This document shows positions 1-11,300 of a stretch of DNA of 64,000 nucleotides, piece after piece. A model generated the notes under the pieces. That model saw nothing but the letters and a program-made list of their open reading frames with translations, did not search any database and had not been told where the DNA came from. How positions within the stretch are numbered: position 1 is the first letter of the stretch; each line of letters starts with the position of its first letter. The translations under genes and the position numbers were made by a program. Location: positions 28,544 through 92,543 of the forward strand of contig JAANDG010000579.1 in assembly GCA_036852015.1 (NCBI GenBank), read 5' to 3'. This stretch comes from Pelodera strongyloides. Its lineage: Eukaryota; Nematoda; Chromadorea; Rhabditida; Rhabditidae.

Positions 1-1616
1 CCCTTCGTCTTTCGGTAACATTTGTCGTTACCGTACCATGTGTGCCTTTACCTTGTTATGTGCATTTGACTTGTTATTATTTCATTACTTTATCTAACGC
101 TACCATTTAAGGTATTACTGCCGTTCACATTCGGGAGCACGATCAAAATCTCGCCTTTACTCGCAGATGAGAAGAACCAGATGATCTACAGTTCGTCACT
201 GTTCACCTCCACGTCGTGCAGCTCGTCATTGTAGAGGTCGAGGACGTCAACGAGGAGCTCTAAGACGTCGGATACGACATTACGGTTGGCTTCTTTTCAT
301 TAACTATGATAAAAGTAATATGATACTAATATACTTTATTAATTTTAATGTAGAAGCCGCATAATAAACTGGATACTCAATAGTCGAAATCCAACGCCGC
401 AGCACTTGCTGAGGCCCCTGAATTCAATAATTTGGTGCCTAATATATTTTAAAAACCACCTGTAATTGATCCCATCCTATATAGTAATTGTAAATCTGAG
501 CTGTGCTGGAAAACAATTTATATGTTTTGTGATTATTCGAAAACCCTGAGCTATTCACCTATTTTTGCTCATTTTCGATAAGAATCCGGCCTTCAGTCCC
601 AAAGATGAATCATGCGAATTCGGGAAGTCTTATTCTAGCAATAAAATAAAGTTAGAAAGTTCAGTTAGAAAGTTCCGTTTTCCTAGTTTTGCCTATTCAC
701 ATGCAAAGCGCTGCTCTATTCACATATTTTCGCTGTATTTTCGATAAGATTCCGGCTTAGGTCCCAATACACAACAGAATTTTTTGGACAATTTAGAAAT
801 TTTGAAAATGATCATTATTTGTACCTATAATTAGCAGTTTTCCAAACTATCCCTAAGAGTACAGTGCTTCACTAATGAAATTATATAACTGTATATCGTA
901 TGCCCTAAATAGGACATGTTTCTTAAATGGGTGCCACAATGGCTCGGGCCGGCTTTCTCCGAGAGAGCAATTGTGCCCCCGTTTAATTACATGCCCCCGC
1001 GTGGGCGCGCGCAATAACGACTCCGAGTTGACCGGGTGACTCCGAGCGAGAAGCGATTTAGAGCCGTTAGGGCGCGCGTTCCATTTAGAGCATTGGGTTA
1101 CACTTATATTTTTTGATTTTTGGGGGACTGAACGCTTGGGGAAAGTTTGAAAAACTGCTAATTGTAGTTACAATAATCATCATTTTCTAAATTTTTAAAA
1201 TGTCCAAAACATTCTGTTGTGAATTGGAACTAAGGGCTGGAATCTTATCGAAAACAGAGCGAAAATATGTGAATAGAGCAGTGCTTTGTATGTGAATAGG
1301 CAAAACTTGGCAAACGGAACTTTGAGCTGTTAGGAGTATTTCTTATAACGTGTATTTTATTAGTAATCCTCAGTGCGTTTATTTTATTGTTAGGAGTTAG
1401 ATAATTCCCAAATTTCTTAAATTATTAACGAATTTGCTTGATTCATATTTGGGGCATGGTCTTGAGGGGCCTTTTATTACCTAATGAGTCGATTATTATC
1501 TAATTGGTTGGAGAGGAGTTTAGCGTTCTAAAGTATAATGTTGATTTGATTGTGATGTAAGCAGCTGTACGATTTTGTCAGTCTTCTGAAATTTTCCTTC
1601 TGTCTGTCCTATTTAG
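1..1616. other. no gene recognised; AT-rich DNA with a fold-back element
   Basis: I see no supported coding exon here. The main structure is an inverted repeat (about 668-1325) around an asymmetric core at 862-1125, described separately. The motif CTATTCAC...TTTTCGATAAGA occurs near 550-590 and again near 714-750, so the left arm contains a partial internal duplication. Positions 180-290 are rich in GTCGT/GACGTC and resemble the exon-like modules further right, but no frame can be defended. Confidence 0.4.
668..1325. repeat. fold-back element 1 with conserved core
   Basis: The left arm (about 668-861) and right arm (about 1126-1325) are reverse complements at roughly 85-90 percent by eye. 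For example, GCCTATTCACAT on the left is matched by ATGTGAATAGGC on the right. The 264-bp centre (862-1125) is not palindromic and recurs almost unchanged at 4746-5009. The element lies just upstream of an exon-like module at 1617 and may be intronic. Confidence 0.75.
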
Positions 1617-2632
1617 GAGTTTCAACTTCTACCAAACTGTGGAAAATGGTCGGTCGACGAAAACTGGAGCAGACCCTTGAATGAAGAGCAATGTTTCATC
1701 TGGAACTCATCGTCTTCTCAAGGACGATGTTCTGTGCGGAATGCACCTCGAATGCCTATGTGATCGCATCGGAAGATGATAGGATAAGGTATTCAAGACT
1801 GTAGAATCGTGTCATCGTGTGTCAAGGCACCTCTCTATCTCCCTATCTACCGCCTCTCTCTACCCTTACTCAGTTTCTCTCTCTCACTCTCACTCTCACT
1901 CTCCTTCTCTCTCTCTTCCACTTGTGCTCCTACGCTCCTAGCTACCCTTACACTTAAAGTTGCCATTTAGGATGTACCTACGGACTGTTGGGTTGAAGTA
2001 TGCGGGGAAATATGGACGGACCATAATGAAGACGTCAAGTAATTTGGCATATGAACTCGCCGACGTCAACTCTACTCGTATACGCGACCTCCTATGTATG
2101 CGGTGCATCCAACACTACATTGGACGGCCATGTTAAGAAATGTAAGTTACCATGTGTATATATATATATGTAAATGTCATAAAACTCTCTCTCGTTGTCT
2201 CTCTCGATACTCTCTTTCAATCTCTGTTTCTCTCTCTCTCAACGGGATGTGTTTCAAATCGTACCCCATACTAATTGTAAGGAAAATACTTTCTGATTTC
2301 AGGTCTGAACCCAACTAGCGACTCGTGGAGACTCCTTGCTTTCTACTGTAACGAGGGGTCCAGCATGGCCCAGACTGGTCATAATGAACTAACTGAACAA
2401 TACGTCATATGGAACTCATCGTCTACTACGCAGCCCAATGACGATGATGTCTACGAAATGATGTACCTCGAATACAGTATCGAGCGCCCATGTTACTGTA
2501 TATAAAATGTAAGTGACCAATATTGTATATATGCATGGTGGGTCAAATTTTATCTCTCTCTCGCCTAGAAAGAAAAGTCCGCTCCACAAAATCTCTAACT
2601 ATTCCTCCCTCTCCCTCTCCCTCTCCCTCTCA

Positions 2633-2676
<44 letters not shown>

Positions 2677-4380
2677 TTTTAATTCGTACCCGATGCTAAG
2701 GTAAATATTTTCTAATTTCAGGTCTGAACTTAACTAGCGACTCCCGTGACTCCTCGCTTTCTTGGTGCTACCATAATGAGGGTCCAGCATGGTCCTGCAC
2801 TGAAGATATCGGACTATATTGGACGCCCGCTTGCCTGCAGTTAATACGTTAAAATAAAGTAAGTGCAAGACGGTATAACACTGAAGAGACTCGGGTGGTG
2901 CGCGGCGAAACACTTGCGCAAAAAGTTCCGCGGCAAAATACAGACGCGATCTATGTACGAAATTGATTCAGTACCATAAAAGTGTGCGCGGTGATTTCGC
3001 CCTGTCTCTCTGAAGGTTTACGCGAAAGGGCGAGTGTCTGGCGAAGACTGTGTGAGACTGTCAAAGTGTTGAAGTGAAAAAGACTATGATATAATCAACT
3101 CTTTTGCCCCCAAGCGCTCGCGGGGACTTCTGAAAACTAAGATCGTACACTTACATTTACTATTCAGCGTGTGCTCGAAACTACGGGCGGAAGGACTGCG
3201 CTCCGATGTTGATGAGCTTCGCGACGTCCAGATAGCTCGTGTGATGGTGGTCGGATTTGTAAATGGCGAGGTGTCCTTATGGAGCAGCCGATGCCTCGGT
3301 GAGCCAATAACTTGAAACACTGATTGTTCGCGGCGAAGAAATCAGGTTCGCCACATCTTGCCACCCACCTCGTCATTACTTCTTAGCCAGATTATTGCTA
3401 GGATATCGCGAGGACATTGAGATTCCTTTAACGCAAACTTGGCGAAGATAGGCCAAAGTCGACGCGCGTAATTTTTTTGGTTATTTACTTGTACGCAGCG
3501 CAGTTTCGCAGCAAACCTTTGCCGCCTGAAATTTGCGCCCCAGGGTTTTCGGTAGCGCACCACTCGAGTTTCGTCAAGGAGGACTTAAGTGGATCATGTA
3601 TGTCCTCCAAATATCCTTGATAAGAAACAAGAAACACACAAAACGAAGATTCCTATTGGCAGTATGTTTATGTTAGTCCAAATTTTTGTACTAAGTTTAG
3701 TAAATGGTCTTATTTAAGATTGTTTATTTAATCTGTGCTATTTAGGGACTTCGGAAGCATTGGCTGGCTGTGACTGAATGATCAAGCTTGTCTACTATCA
3801 TCATGTATATGTACTACCGATACCGAGGTCGTGTGGATGTTGTATGGATGCTGTCAGGTGGCAGTCTCCTGAAGCTGCCAAGCCATTTGCATGTTGACCT
3901 ACATGTTGAAGGCCTGCCATACACGCGCAGTGAATCGTCGTTAAATTGGAGATTCACACGGACAAACTTTAAAGTTGTAAGTGTCTATCAATTTCCTTCT
4001 CTCTTCCTTCCTTCTCTTTATTTATTTTCTCCACTGTCTCGGGAGCTTCGGAGAGACTTTTTACCTCACCATTGAGTGGGTCTATCTTGTTAAACCTTCT
4101 CTCGCATGCTTCCAATTGTTTTTGTTTCATTTTCAACGAAATACATTTAACGTTTCAGGCCAGAAGCTGTGTATCGAATGGCTCTGCCTTTCGACTCTCG
4201 CCATCTTGTTCCTACCGTAGTCGGGAAAGCTAGCCCTTCTCTATCCGATGTATCTCTTCTGCTTCACGAGGTAGTCCACGTCCACGCTGTCGACCGCTGC
4301 CAGATAGTCGATGTCGTTACCGACCGCGTTGTGAGGGAGAGATCGAGCTCTACTGGTGCACGGGTGGGTTCTTTCCATGT
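1617..4380 (+). other. tandem series of exon-like modules (unrecognised transcript)
   Basis: Five or six blocks are bounded by good splice consensus: 1617-1788, 1971-2141, 2303-2508, 2722-2858, 3746-3976 and one starting at 4159. Acceptors read ATTTAG or TTTCAG and donors read GTAAGT or GTAAGTG. The blocks are related: those at 2303 and 2722 both begin GTCTGAAC-TAACTAGCGACTC, and several end near TTGGACG-CC followed by the donor. The intervening introns carry long CT tracts. The 2303 and 2722 blocks are open in the same frame up to a stop just before the donor, but the blocks do not join into one long frame. I recognise no protein. This is either a decayed duplicated gene or a spliced non-coding RNA. 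Confidence 0.45.
2595..2680. repeat. CT-rich microsatellite in an exon-module intron
   Basis: Nearly pure CTCTCT/CCCTCT lies between a donor at 2509 and an acceptor ending at 2721. Similar CT tracts occur at about 1880-1920 and 2190-2240, in matching places in the neighbouring modules. This supports descent of the modules from one repeated exon-intron unit. Confidence 0.75.
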
Positions 4381-4440
4381 ATAAAGGTTTTCAGTATATC
4401 AAATGTATTGACACGTGTATTCATCGGTACACACTTAATT

Positions 4441-5318
4441 AAGTTTCGTCTATACCCATGCAGGTTTGAGTAGTTTTATTCAGAATGTTAGGACGTCAAG
4501 AAATGACAAATGACAAAAATGTTACAAATGCACTAGCCTTGCTTTGCAGACCTTTAACCTCCACGCCTTGCCGTACGCTACGTAAGCGCCCGTAGGTCTT
4601 TCCCCGTGCTTAATTTTTTCAGGATTCCCCGATATATAAATTACTTATGGCAAATTGTCAATTCTCCAAAGTATGCTTACTCCTACCAATTAAATATATA
4701 AAAATAATAGCTACATCGGCGGTTTTCAAATCTTCCCCTGGGGTCCAGTGCTTCACTAATGAAATTATATAACTGTATATCGAATGCCCTAAATAGGACA
4801 TGTTTCTAAATGGGTACCACAATGGCTCGGGCCGGCGTTCTCCGAGAGAGCAATTGTGCCCCCGTTTAATTACATGCCCCCGCGTGGGCGCGCGCAATAA
4901 CGCCTCCGAGTTGACCGGGTGACTCCGAGTGAGAAGCGATTTAGAGCCGTTAGGGCGCGCGTTCTATTTAGGGCATTGGGTTACACTTATATTTTTTGAT
5001 TTTTGGAGGACTTGACTCTTGGGAAAGCTTTGAAAACTCCCCTTGTAACTACTATTTTTCTGTATTTAATTGTTAGGAGTAAGCATACTTTGGAGACTTG
5101 ACAAGTTGCCATAAGTAAGTGACATATCGGGGAAGCTTGGAAAACTAAACGCGTGGATAGGTCTACTGGAGCTTACTTAGCGTACTGCAAGGCGCGGATG
5201 GGAGAGGCCTGCAAAGCGAGGCTAGTGCATTTGTGACATTTTTGTCATTTGTCATTTCTTGACGACATAAAATTCCGAATAAAACGGCTCAAGCCTGCGT
5301 AGGTACAGACGAAACTTT
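4441..5318. repeat. fold-back element 2 with the same core
   Basis: The arms 4441-4745 and 5010-5318 are inverted copies of each other: AAGTTTCGTCTATACC at the left end is matched by GTACAGACGAAACTT at the right end. The centre, 4746-5009, is a direct copy of 862-1125 with about ten differences. Arm sequence differs from element 1 except next to the core (TTTTCAAA..TTCCC). The element precedes an exon-like block at 5466, just as element 1 precedes the block at 1617. Confidence 0.75.
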
Positions 5319-5465
5319 TAGCTAGTAGCTTAGTCACATAATTGGTTGGAGGAACTGTTATTTTTCCTATAGTTGACCATTTCGTAGGCATTTAATTTTG
5401 AAGCTGATTAGCAGGTGTATTAAGCAGTCTAAATTGTAAAAAATTCTTCTCTCCGTCCTATTTAG

Positions 5466-5647
5466 GAGTTTCACCTTTGAAGAAACACTGGAAATGGACG
5501 TCGATCATGAAAGTCGATTGGACGAAAAGCGCGGAATAAGCTGGTTCCTGGACTGAAGATACTTAACAATGCGTCGTCTGGAACTTTCTTTCTTCTCCCT
5601 AAAGAGGACGTCCACGCTGATCCTTCTATGGTGGAGGCCATAATTAG
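5466..5647 (+). other. exon-like module, paralogue of 1617-1788
   Basis: The block starts after GTCCTATTTAG and ends at a GTAAGA donor. It shares GGAGTTTCA and the phrase CGTCGTCTGGAACT with the 1617 block, and the upstream intron shares ATAATTGGTTGGAG. This places a second, diverged copy of the fold-back plus exon unit about 3.85 kb to the right of the first. No open frame spans it. Confidence 0.4.
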
Positions 5648-5778
5648 GTAAGATTTATTACTGTTGGTTTATTTCAATATTTAGAATACCTTGCCTTGAA
5701 TACATCAATTCGATAGATCATGAGTATGTCATAATTAAGATAGGTCATAATTAAGACGTGCGAGGCTTTGTGAGCGCG

Positions 5779-6124
5779 AGCGCGGTGGACCTTAGAGCGC
5801 GGTGGACCTTAGAGCGCGGCGGACCTTAGAGCGCGGCGGACCTTAGAGCGCGGCGGACCTTAGAGCGCGGCGGACCTTAGAGCGCGGCGGACTTTAGAGC
5901 GCGGCGGGCTTTAGAGCGCGGCCTTAGGCGCGGCGGACCTTAGAGCGCGGCGGACCTTAGAGCGCGGCGGACCTTAGAGCGCGGCGGACCTTAGAGCGCA
6001 GCGGACTTTAGAGCGCGGCGGACTTTAGAGCGCGGCGGACTTTAGAGCGCGGCGGACTTTAGAGCGCGGCGGACTTTAGAGCGCGGCGGACTTTAGAGCG
6101 CGGCGGACTTTAGAGCGCGGCTAA
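5779..6124. repeat. 17-bp GC-rich minisatellite, about 20 copies
   Basis: The tandem unit is AGCGCGGCGGACCTTAG, with ACCTT changing to ACTTT in a block of later copies and one broken unit near 5925. The array sits in otherwise moderate-GC DNA. Seventeen is not a multiple of three, so no frame runs through it. Confidence 0.9.
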
Positions 6125-8774
6125 CTTTGAAACTCGCCCGGCATGTGTAAGAACATGGTCGCACAGACATCACATGCGGAATTCACGCGTTAGGCATATC
6201 ACGAGATTCCCGCACGTATTTTCGCCGTATAACTCGCCCGATCACCGCACGTATTTAATGCTGTTTACTGCTCGCCGCGCCTTATTCAAACCCCGCACAG
6301 GTCCGCAGCGCGGGCATGCGAATCCGTGCCTGTGGGAAAAGATTGCAATTTTACATTGAAAAACTCGAGACAACGAGGAACAAGGCCCACCCTGTTTTCT
6401 GTGTCTCCGCGTTTCCCATGTCAAAAATCTCTTTTTCGCGGGTACCGATTCGCATATCCGCACTGCGCGCCTGACGTAGTAGAGAAGAAGCCATTGTGGC
6501 GTAGCCTCCTCAACCGTGCCGTGTCCAAATGTTCATGGCATCCGTACTATGCGGCATTCACGGTAACTCGTGCGGTGTTTTATTTGCGCTATCCTTACGC
6601 AGTTTTTAACCACGCTGTGTGTTTGTATGCTCACATCACCCTCGGTTCCTGTTATGCTACTTAAATAGTAGCAGAAAAGGTGTAGCAATGGGAAACAACC
6701 ACGTACTGTTAGCCACTGTAAGAGAATAATACGAAGCCGAATCACATCGTATTTCATTTTTTTCAGTTCTGACGTTCTACACTGTCGAGAGTCGTGAGAT
6801 GGTGCGGCCTGACGAAAACTCCTAACCTAACCTCCTGGAGTTGTCCTGTCCTGTATAAGTCCTGTCTTTGGTCCCAGACCCAGACGTTTCGGATTTGTGA
6901 GGAAAATCTCTGTCTGGCTGGAGCTGGCAAACTGACAGATGATCTTGGCAGAATGTGCCGGCATTCCCACATGGTTTCATGATGATTCGTGATTCATGAT
7001 ATTGCCCTTTTCGCACCATTTTTATGTTGATAGCTCCCGGCTACCTTGTTTCACTGTGTACCTACTTTCTGTGCACTCCTCTCCTCAAAAATAAAGAGTT
7101 TATAGAGGAGGAGGTGCACAGAAGTGTGTGTGTGTGCGATAATTGTTTGGGCGTGCAGTATGTATTTGCAAAAATTTTTTCCCCAAAAACGTGGTTTGCT
7201 CACATTTTCATCAGCGCAAAATCGTCGAACGAACTCGTAGTTTATGCGCAGTTACTTTTTCGCCGCGGACCGCTCTTCTCTCGTCAGTGTGACAGCACCA
7301 CTAACGAAGCACGGGCAGTGCGCGGCGAAACACTCGTTGCGAAAAGAATTCATGCGTAGGCTTGATGACTGTACGAAAAATTTATGAAAATGAAGCAGTA
7401 TCAGATATTCGCGGCGTCCTCGCACATTTTTCGCTATGTGTTTCCCTAAGTGCGCTTGCATGCATCTGGCGTGAGTCTGGCGATGTGGGCGGGGGTGCAC
7501 GACCAGCTGCACTCGTGCTTTTTCTTTTTGGGACATTTTCGACCGCGCACCATTTGTGCACCACGTTGGTCTCCTCCGGTTTCGGGTTTTTTTCGCCGCG
7601 CTCTGCCGAAAATCACCGTTCTTTGGCCAAAAAGAACACTATTGTTTTTGAAAACCTTTCTACAAAGGAAACTGTGAAGGGACCGCGGCTTGTTTCCACA
7701 TAGGCCCTAATAATTGTTTCTTCAGCGGACCTAATTTTTGTGGGAAAAAATGTATCCATATAAAATTCAATTACACTATTTTACTCTATTCCTCTAAAAA
7801 CACTCGAGCAATTTCGCACGCGAATTTCGGTATTTCGGTTTCGGTATTTCGGAATTTCGGTTTCGGTGTTAGAAAAAGAAAAGGAATTACGTTTTAGCAG
7901 ACTCAACAACTTACCAAAAGTACCGGTGGCGTTGTTTCAATCTAAAACGAGAATCAAGTTTATATTTACTCAGCTTTATTACAATTTATGAAATGAAGCT
8001 TTGCTTCTGGGCACTTCACTAAGAACTGAGAACTTGGCTTCAGTTCCGCACATTTCTTCAATGTGGAGCACAACAAATCCGGTGAGAATTTCGAGCTGCA
8101 CAACTATTTGAGCCAAGTTAACGCCAGGGGAGTGCCGCACTATTTTTGCGCGCCAAATATGTGCGGCACATTACAAAAGGAAATATTGCCTGCGCGATTA
8201 GCAGAACACATTCCGAGTCTAGCCTCCCTTTAATGCATCGGCGGCAACTTGTCGATGCGAAGTCACGAAATTCATCATTATTAACAAACTATTAACGAAG
8301 CCCTGCGACATTATTAACAAACAAAAATATATGAAATACTGAATCTTTTCTGAAAATTTAATTTTTGAATAGGTTCTGAGTTCTGGGCTGAAACACAGCT
8401 TATGTATGAAAACATTCCAATACACTATATGCAAATTTCCTGCGCCCTTCTGACCCAATAGGGCACAAATACCTATGAAATACAGTTATACAGTACACGT
8501 TTCACAAACCACGTGCAGTACTGTTTTAATGTCACTAAACACGAACAGCGTTCCCTTTAATGTACATATATTTCGTCCGAAAATAAAGTCTATCATCGGA
8601 AAGGGGGAGTGGCTACTTGGGCACCGCCCCTTAGACTCCGAGCAACAGGTCGCAACAGAAATTGGCCTATGTCCCAGCAAGGACACTAAGGACCCATTCT
8701 TAATTTCGGCCTTCGTCCAAGCTCTGCAACATTAAAACAGCTGATTATTGAAGCCGACTGCAAACTAAAGAAGC
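6125..8774. other. no supported gene; repeat-like, locally GC-rich DNA
   Basis: Short open frames on both strands (for example about 6326-6664 and 7362-7703) show no recognisable motif, and overlapping frames on the other strand are equally open. The motif GCGCGGCGAAACACT near 7320 also occurs near 2900, and GCGGCGAAA variants recur near 14490 and 32800, suggesting a dispersed repeat. A run of TTCGGTATTTCGG variants lies at about 7830-7870. An end motif of the type CCACGTGCNGTACTG(C/T)TTTAA at about 8510 recurs near 31130. Confidence 0.4.
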
Positions 8775-8788
8775 ATGGCTGCACTACG
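8775..8788 (+). CDS. candidate 5' exon (MAALR) of the gene at 18071-19456
   Basis: An ATG is followed by four codons and a GTGAGT donor, leaving two bases (CG) in phase. The first base of the exon at 18071 completes an Arg codon, so the two could join as MAALR-RIRHT. The implied intron is over 9 kb, and intermediate exons are possible. This rests on phase and donor quality only. Confidence 0.2.
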
Positions 8789-11154
8789 GTGAGTCTACTA
8801 TTAATGTTTATTGTTATTCGAAAAATTCCTTTTCATCTTATTCTACGCAACAAAGAGCTCCCTGAAAATACAGGAAACAATAGAGAACTTTAAAGCAAAG
8901 GTAAAGATCTTTGAACTTCGGCGTAGAATGAGTCTTTCTGTGGGAAAACCTTATTTTTTTTATGAATTTGCACACTACATTTACTATTTCTACTCGCACT
9001 TTTCCCACGTTTTTTTCGGGTTAGAGTTTTTTTACGCATTCTTTACTCTAGAAAAATTAAGAGAAGGTTTTTAAACAAAGGAAAATGTTTTTCCTCTTAG
9101 CACTCTTTTTATTTCAAGTGCTTTAGATTTCGAAAAAAGATTGCCCTTGTGATTGCTAAAAACATCAATATTTCTGGACACAATCTCTAATATCAAAACA
9201 TGTTTGAGTAGAAATATTAAGCTATTTTCCCGGTATATATATATATATGGTTCAAATACTTCCTGGTTATTTTTCTTAATATTTTTCTATACAAATGACA
9301 ACCTGCCGGAATAACACGAAATATGGTCATGCCTCCATTTTATAATAAGAAGGGGAGACGGAAAGCTTTTAGTGAATTATTAGAGACGCTTTTAGTGTTT
9401 TGTTTATAAAAAGAAAAAGCCGACGTTCCGTCGCATGGGTGAGCTAGAAACGCATATACATATAAATAAATGTGTTCAGGGGTTATTGTAGTCATAAAAA
9501 CACTATGTTTACGTGTAATTGAGAAGCTGTCGCAAGGTACCGTACCTTTCTCGTGCGAACGGCCAAGTGTTAATTAATAAAAACGGATTCTGTAAGATGA
9601 AGATATACTTCAATAGCAGGCTACGGTATGGTATATCGATGTTATCTCATTCCACTAACTTTCGCTGTTTAAACATTTTTTACCAGTCTTTCCAGTCTTA
9701 CCAAGACAAGACAATTACTAGTCTTATGCAATGTGATTTTCACACTCACAGTTTTCAAGAACTCATTTTTCGTGCGCCTGAGCCTTTGACCTTCCTATAC
9801 ACCATAAAAAAACATAATTTTCTGTCCCTTTCTACTGTTTTCTCAAGTTATGCACAGTCTTCCACTCCCCACTGACGTTATCATTCTTCGCGCGGCGATA
9901 GCGCGGCGACAGCGCGGGCAACCTCAATGCGTAGACATTGAGACTTCAGAGTATTCCACAATAGTCATATGCCATAGAATAGTGAGTCTGCATCCGGGTA
10001 GCCCATATTGAAATTCCGCCAACCATCCACCTGAGTTATAACGTGCACTTTTCGGGCTCAATCTCAATAATAATATCACATATTCATGTTTATTTACCAC
10101 CAGGTGGGCATACACAGACGCATATTGTGAAAGCTATTGAAAAATTGGTTGTTCCGGAAAATTCATTTGTTATAAAGCAAGGCAGCGTGAAGTAAACAGA
10201 ATATTATAAATATGAAAACTTATTGGATGCTTTTTAGAAACTGTCCGAGACAACGCAATATAAATCTGTTTAGAATGTTATTAAAGCGGTATTATAGGCA
10301 GATATTGAAACGTATGCCAGTTGCTGTATTCCGCTGGAGTGTATGCAAATTACACCGGTCGTTATATCGCTTTAAGATTCCAGAATTTCAAAAGCCCGCC
10401 AAAACTGCATTGGAACAATTCCTATTATGGGCTTCAAATTAGACATGCTTGAATTAAAAATTCTCGCTCATGCATGCGGGCATCACAAAAGAGCTTTTTT
10501 GCTAGAATAAGCCTCTCGGTTTTTGATTTTTGAAAAAAAATCTTTAGAAAGTTTTTCTAACGGAAACGTCAAACAATAGTAGGGTATAAGGGAGAATAGC
10601 TGGAACGTGGGTGGAAGTTTAATTCGCAAAAACGTTCTAGACGACTTCTAGGTAATTTTGAAAATGTTCCATTGAAAAGTGCATACCGATTACGTGAAGT
10701 CACGAGAAAAGTCACGTTTGAAGCTGTTTATACGTGGATTGTGAAACTTTTGGAGAACTACACTTACATGTATTATATGCAAATCATCATACTAATGATA
10801 TTTATTACTGTTTTGTTTCAACAGGTACAGTCCCAATACTGCGCTTTACAACACTAACTTTACAATACATATAAGGTGATGAAAATCGCTAATTCTCACG
10901 TTGCCTTAGGTCTCCGTGAATAGAGAGATAAAGTACTAGCTTTTATGTTCTAATCTTTTCTTCACCCTTTTAGAATATAAAGAAACAATAAAAACATAGA
11001 CTATTTATAGTGACCCCATCCCTTTGGGACATTACAGCCAAGTGTTCGATGTCTTACACTGTGTAATTCAATATAGAATTCACACTTTCTCATTTCACAT
11101 TGTTCGCAGTTCGCACTTTCTAAAAATATTATCTCAATTTTCCTGTAAACTTTT

Positions 11155-11300
11155 TAAGAGAGAGCGAGAGAGAGAGATGGAGATATAGAGATGGAGAGAG
11201 TGATATAGACATAATGGAGGGGTGGAGGGGGAAGAGAGAGAGAGAGATGGAAAGAGAAAGAGGGAGAAGATACAACGAAGAAAGAGAGAGATACACTTTA
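11155..11300. repeat. GA-rich microsatellite tract
   Basis: Imperfect GAGA runs are interspersed with GGAGGGG and GATATAGA. The minus strand reads as Ser/Leu-rich open frames that are a by-product of composition. Confidence 0.85.

Noticed and set aside
4169..4384. 71-codon frame as a protein-coding exon
   Set aside because: It is open, but its phase does not join the preceding exon-like block, whose open frame would run into a stop after about 24 codons.
6326..6664. 112-codon plus frame
   Set aside because: No motif, no splice context, and the opposite strand is equally open.
9519..9875. 118-codon plus frame
   Set aside because: AT-rich chance frame without domain, signal or splice partners.
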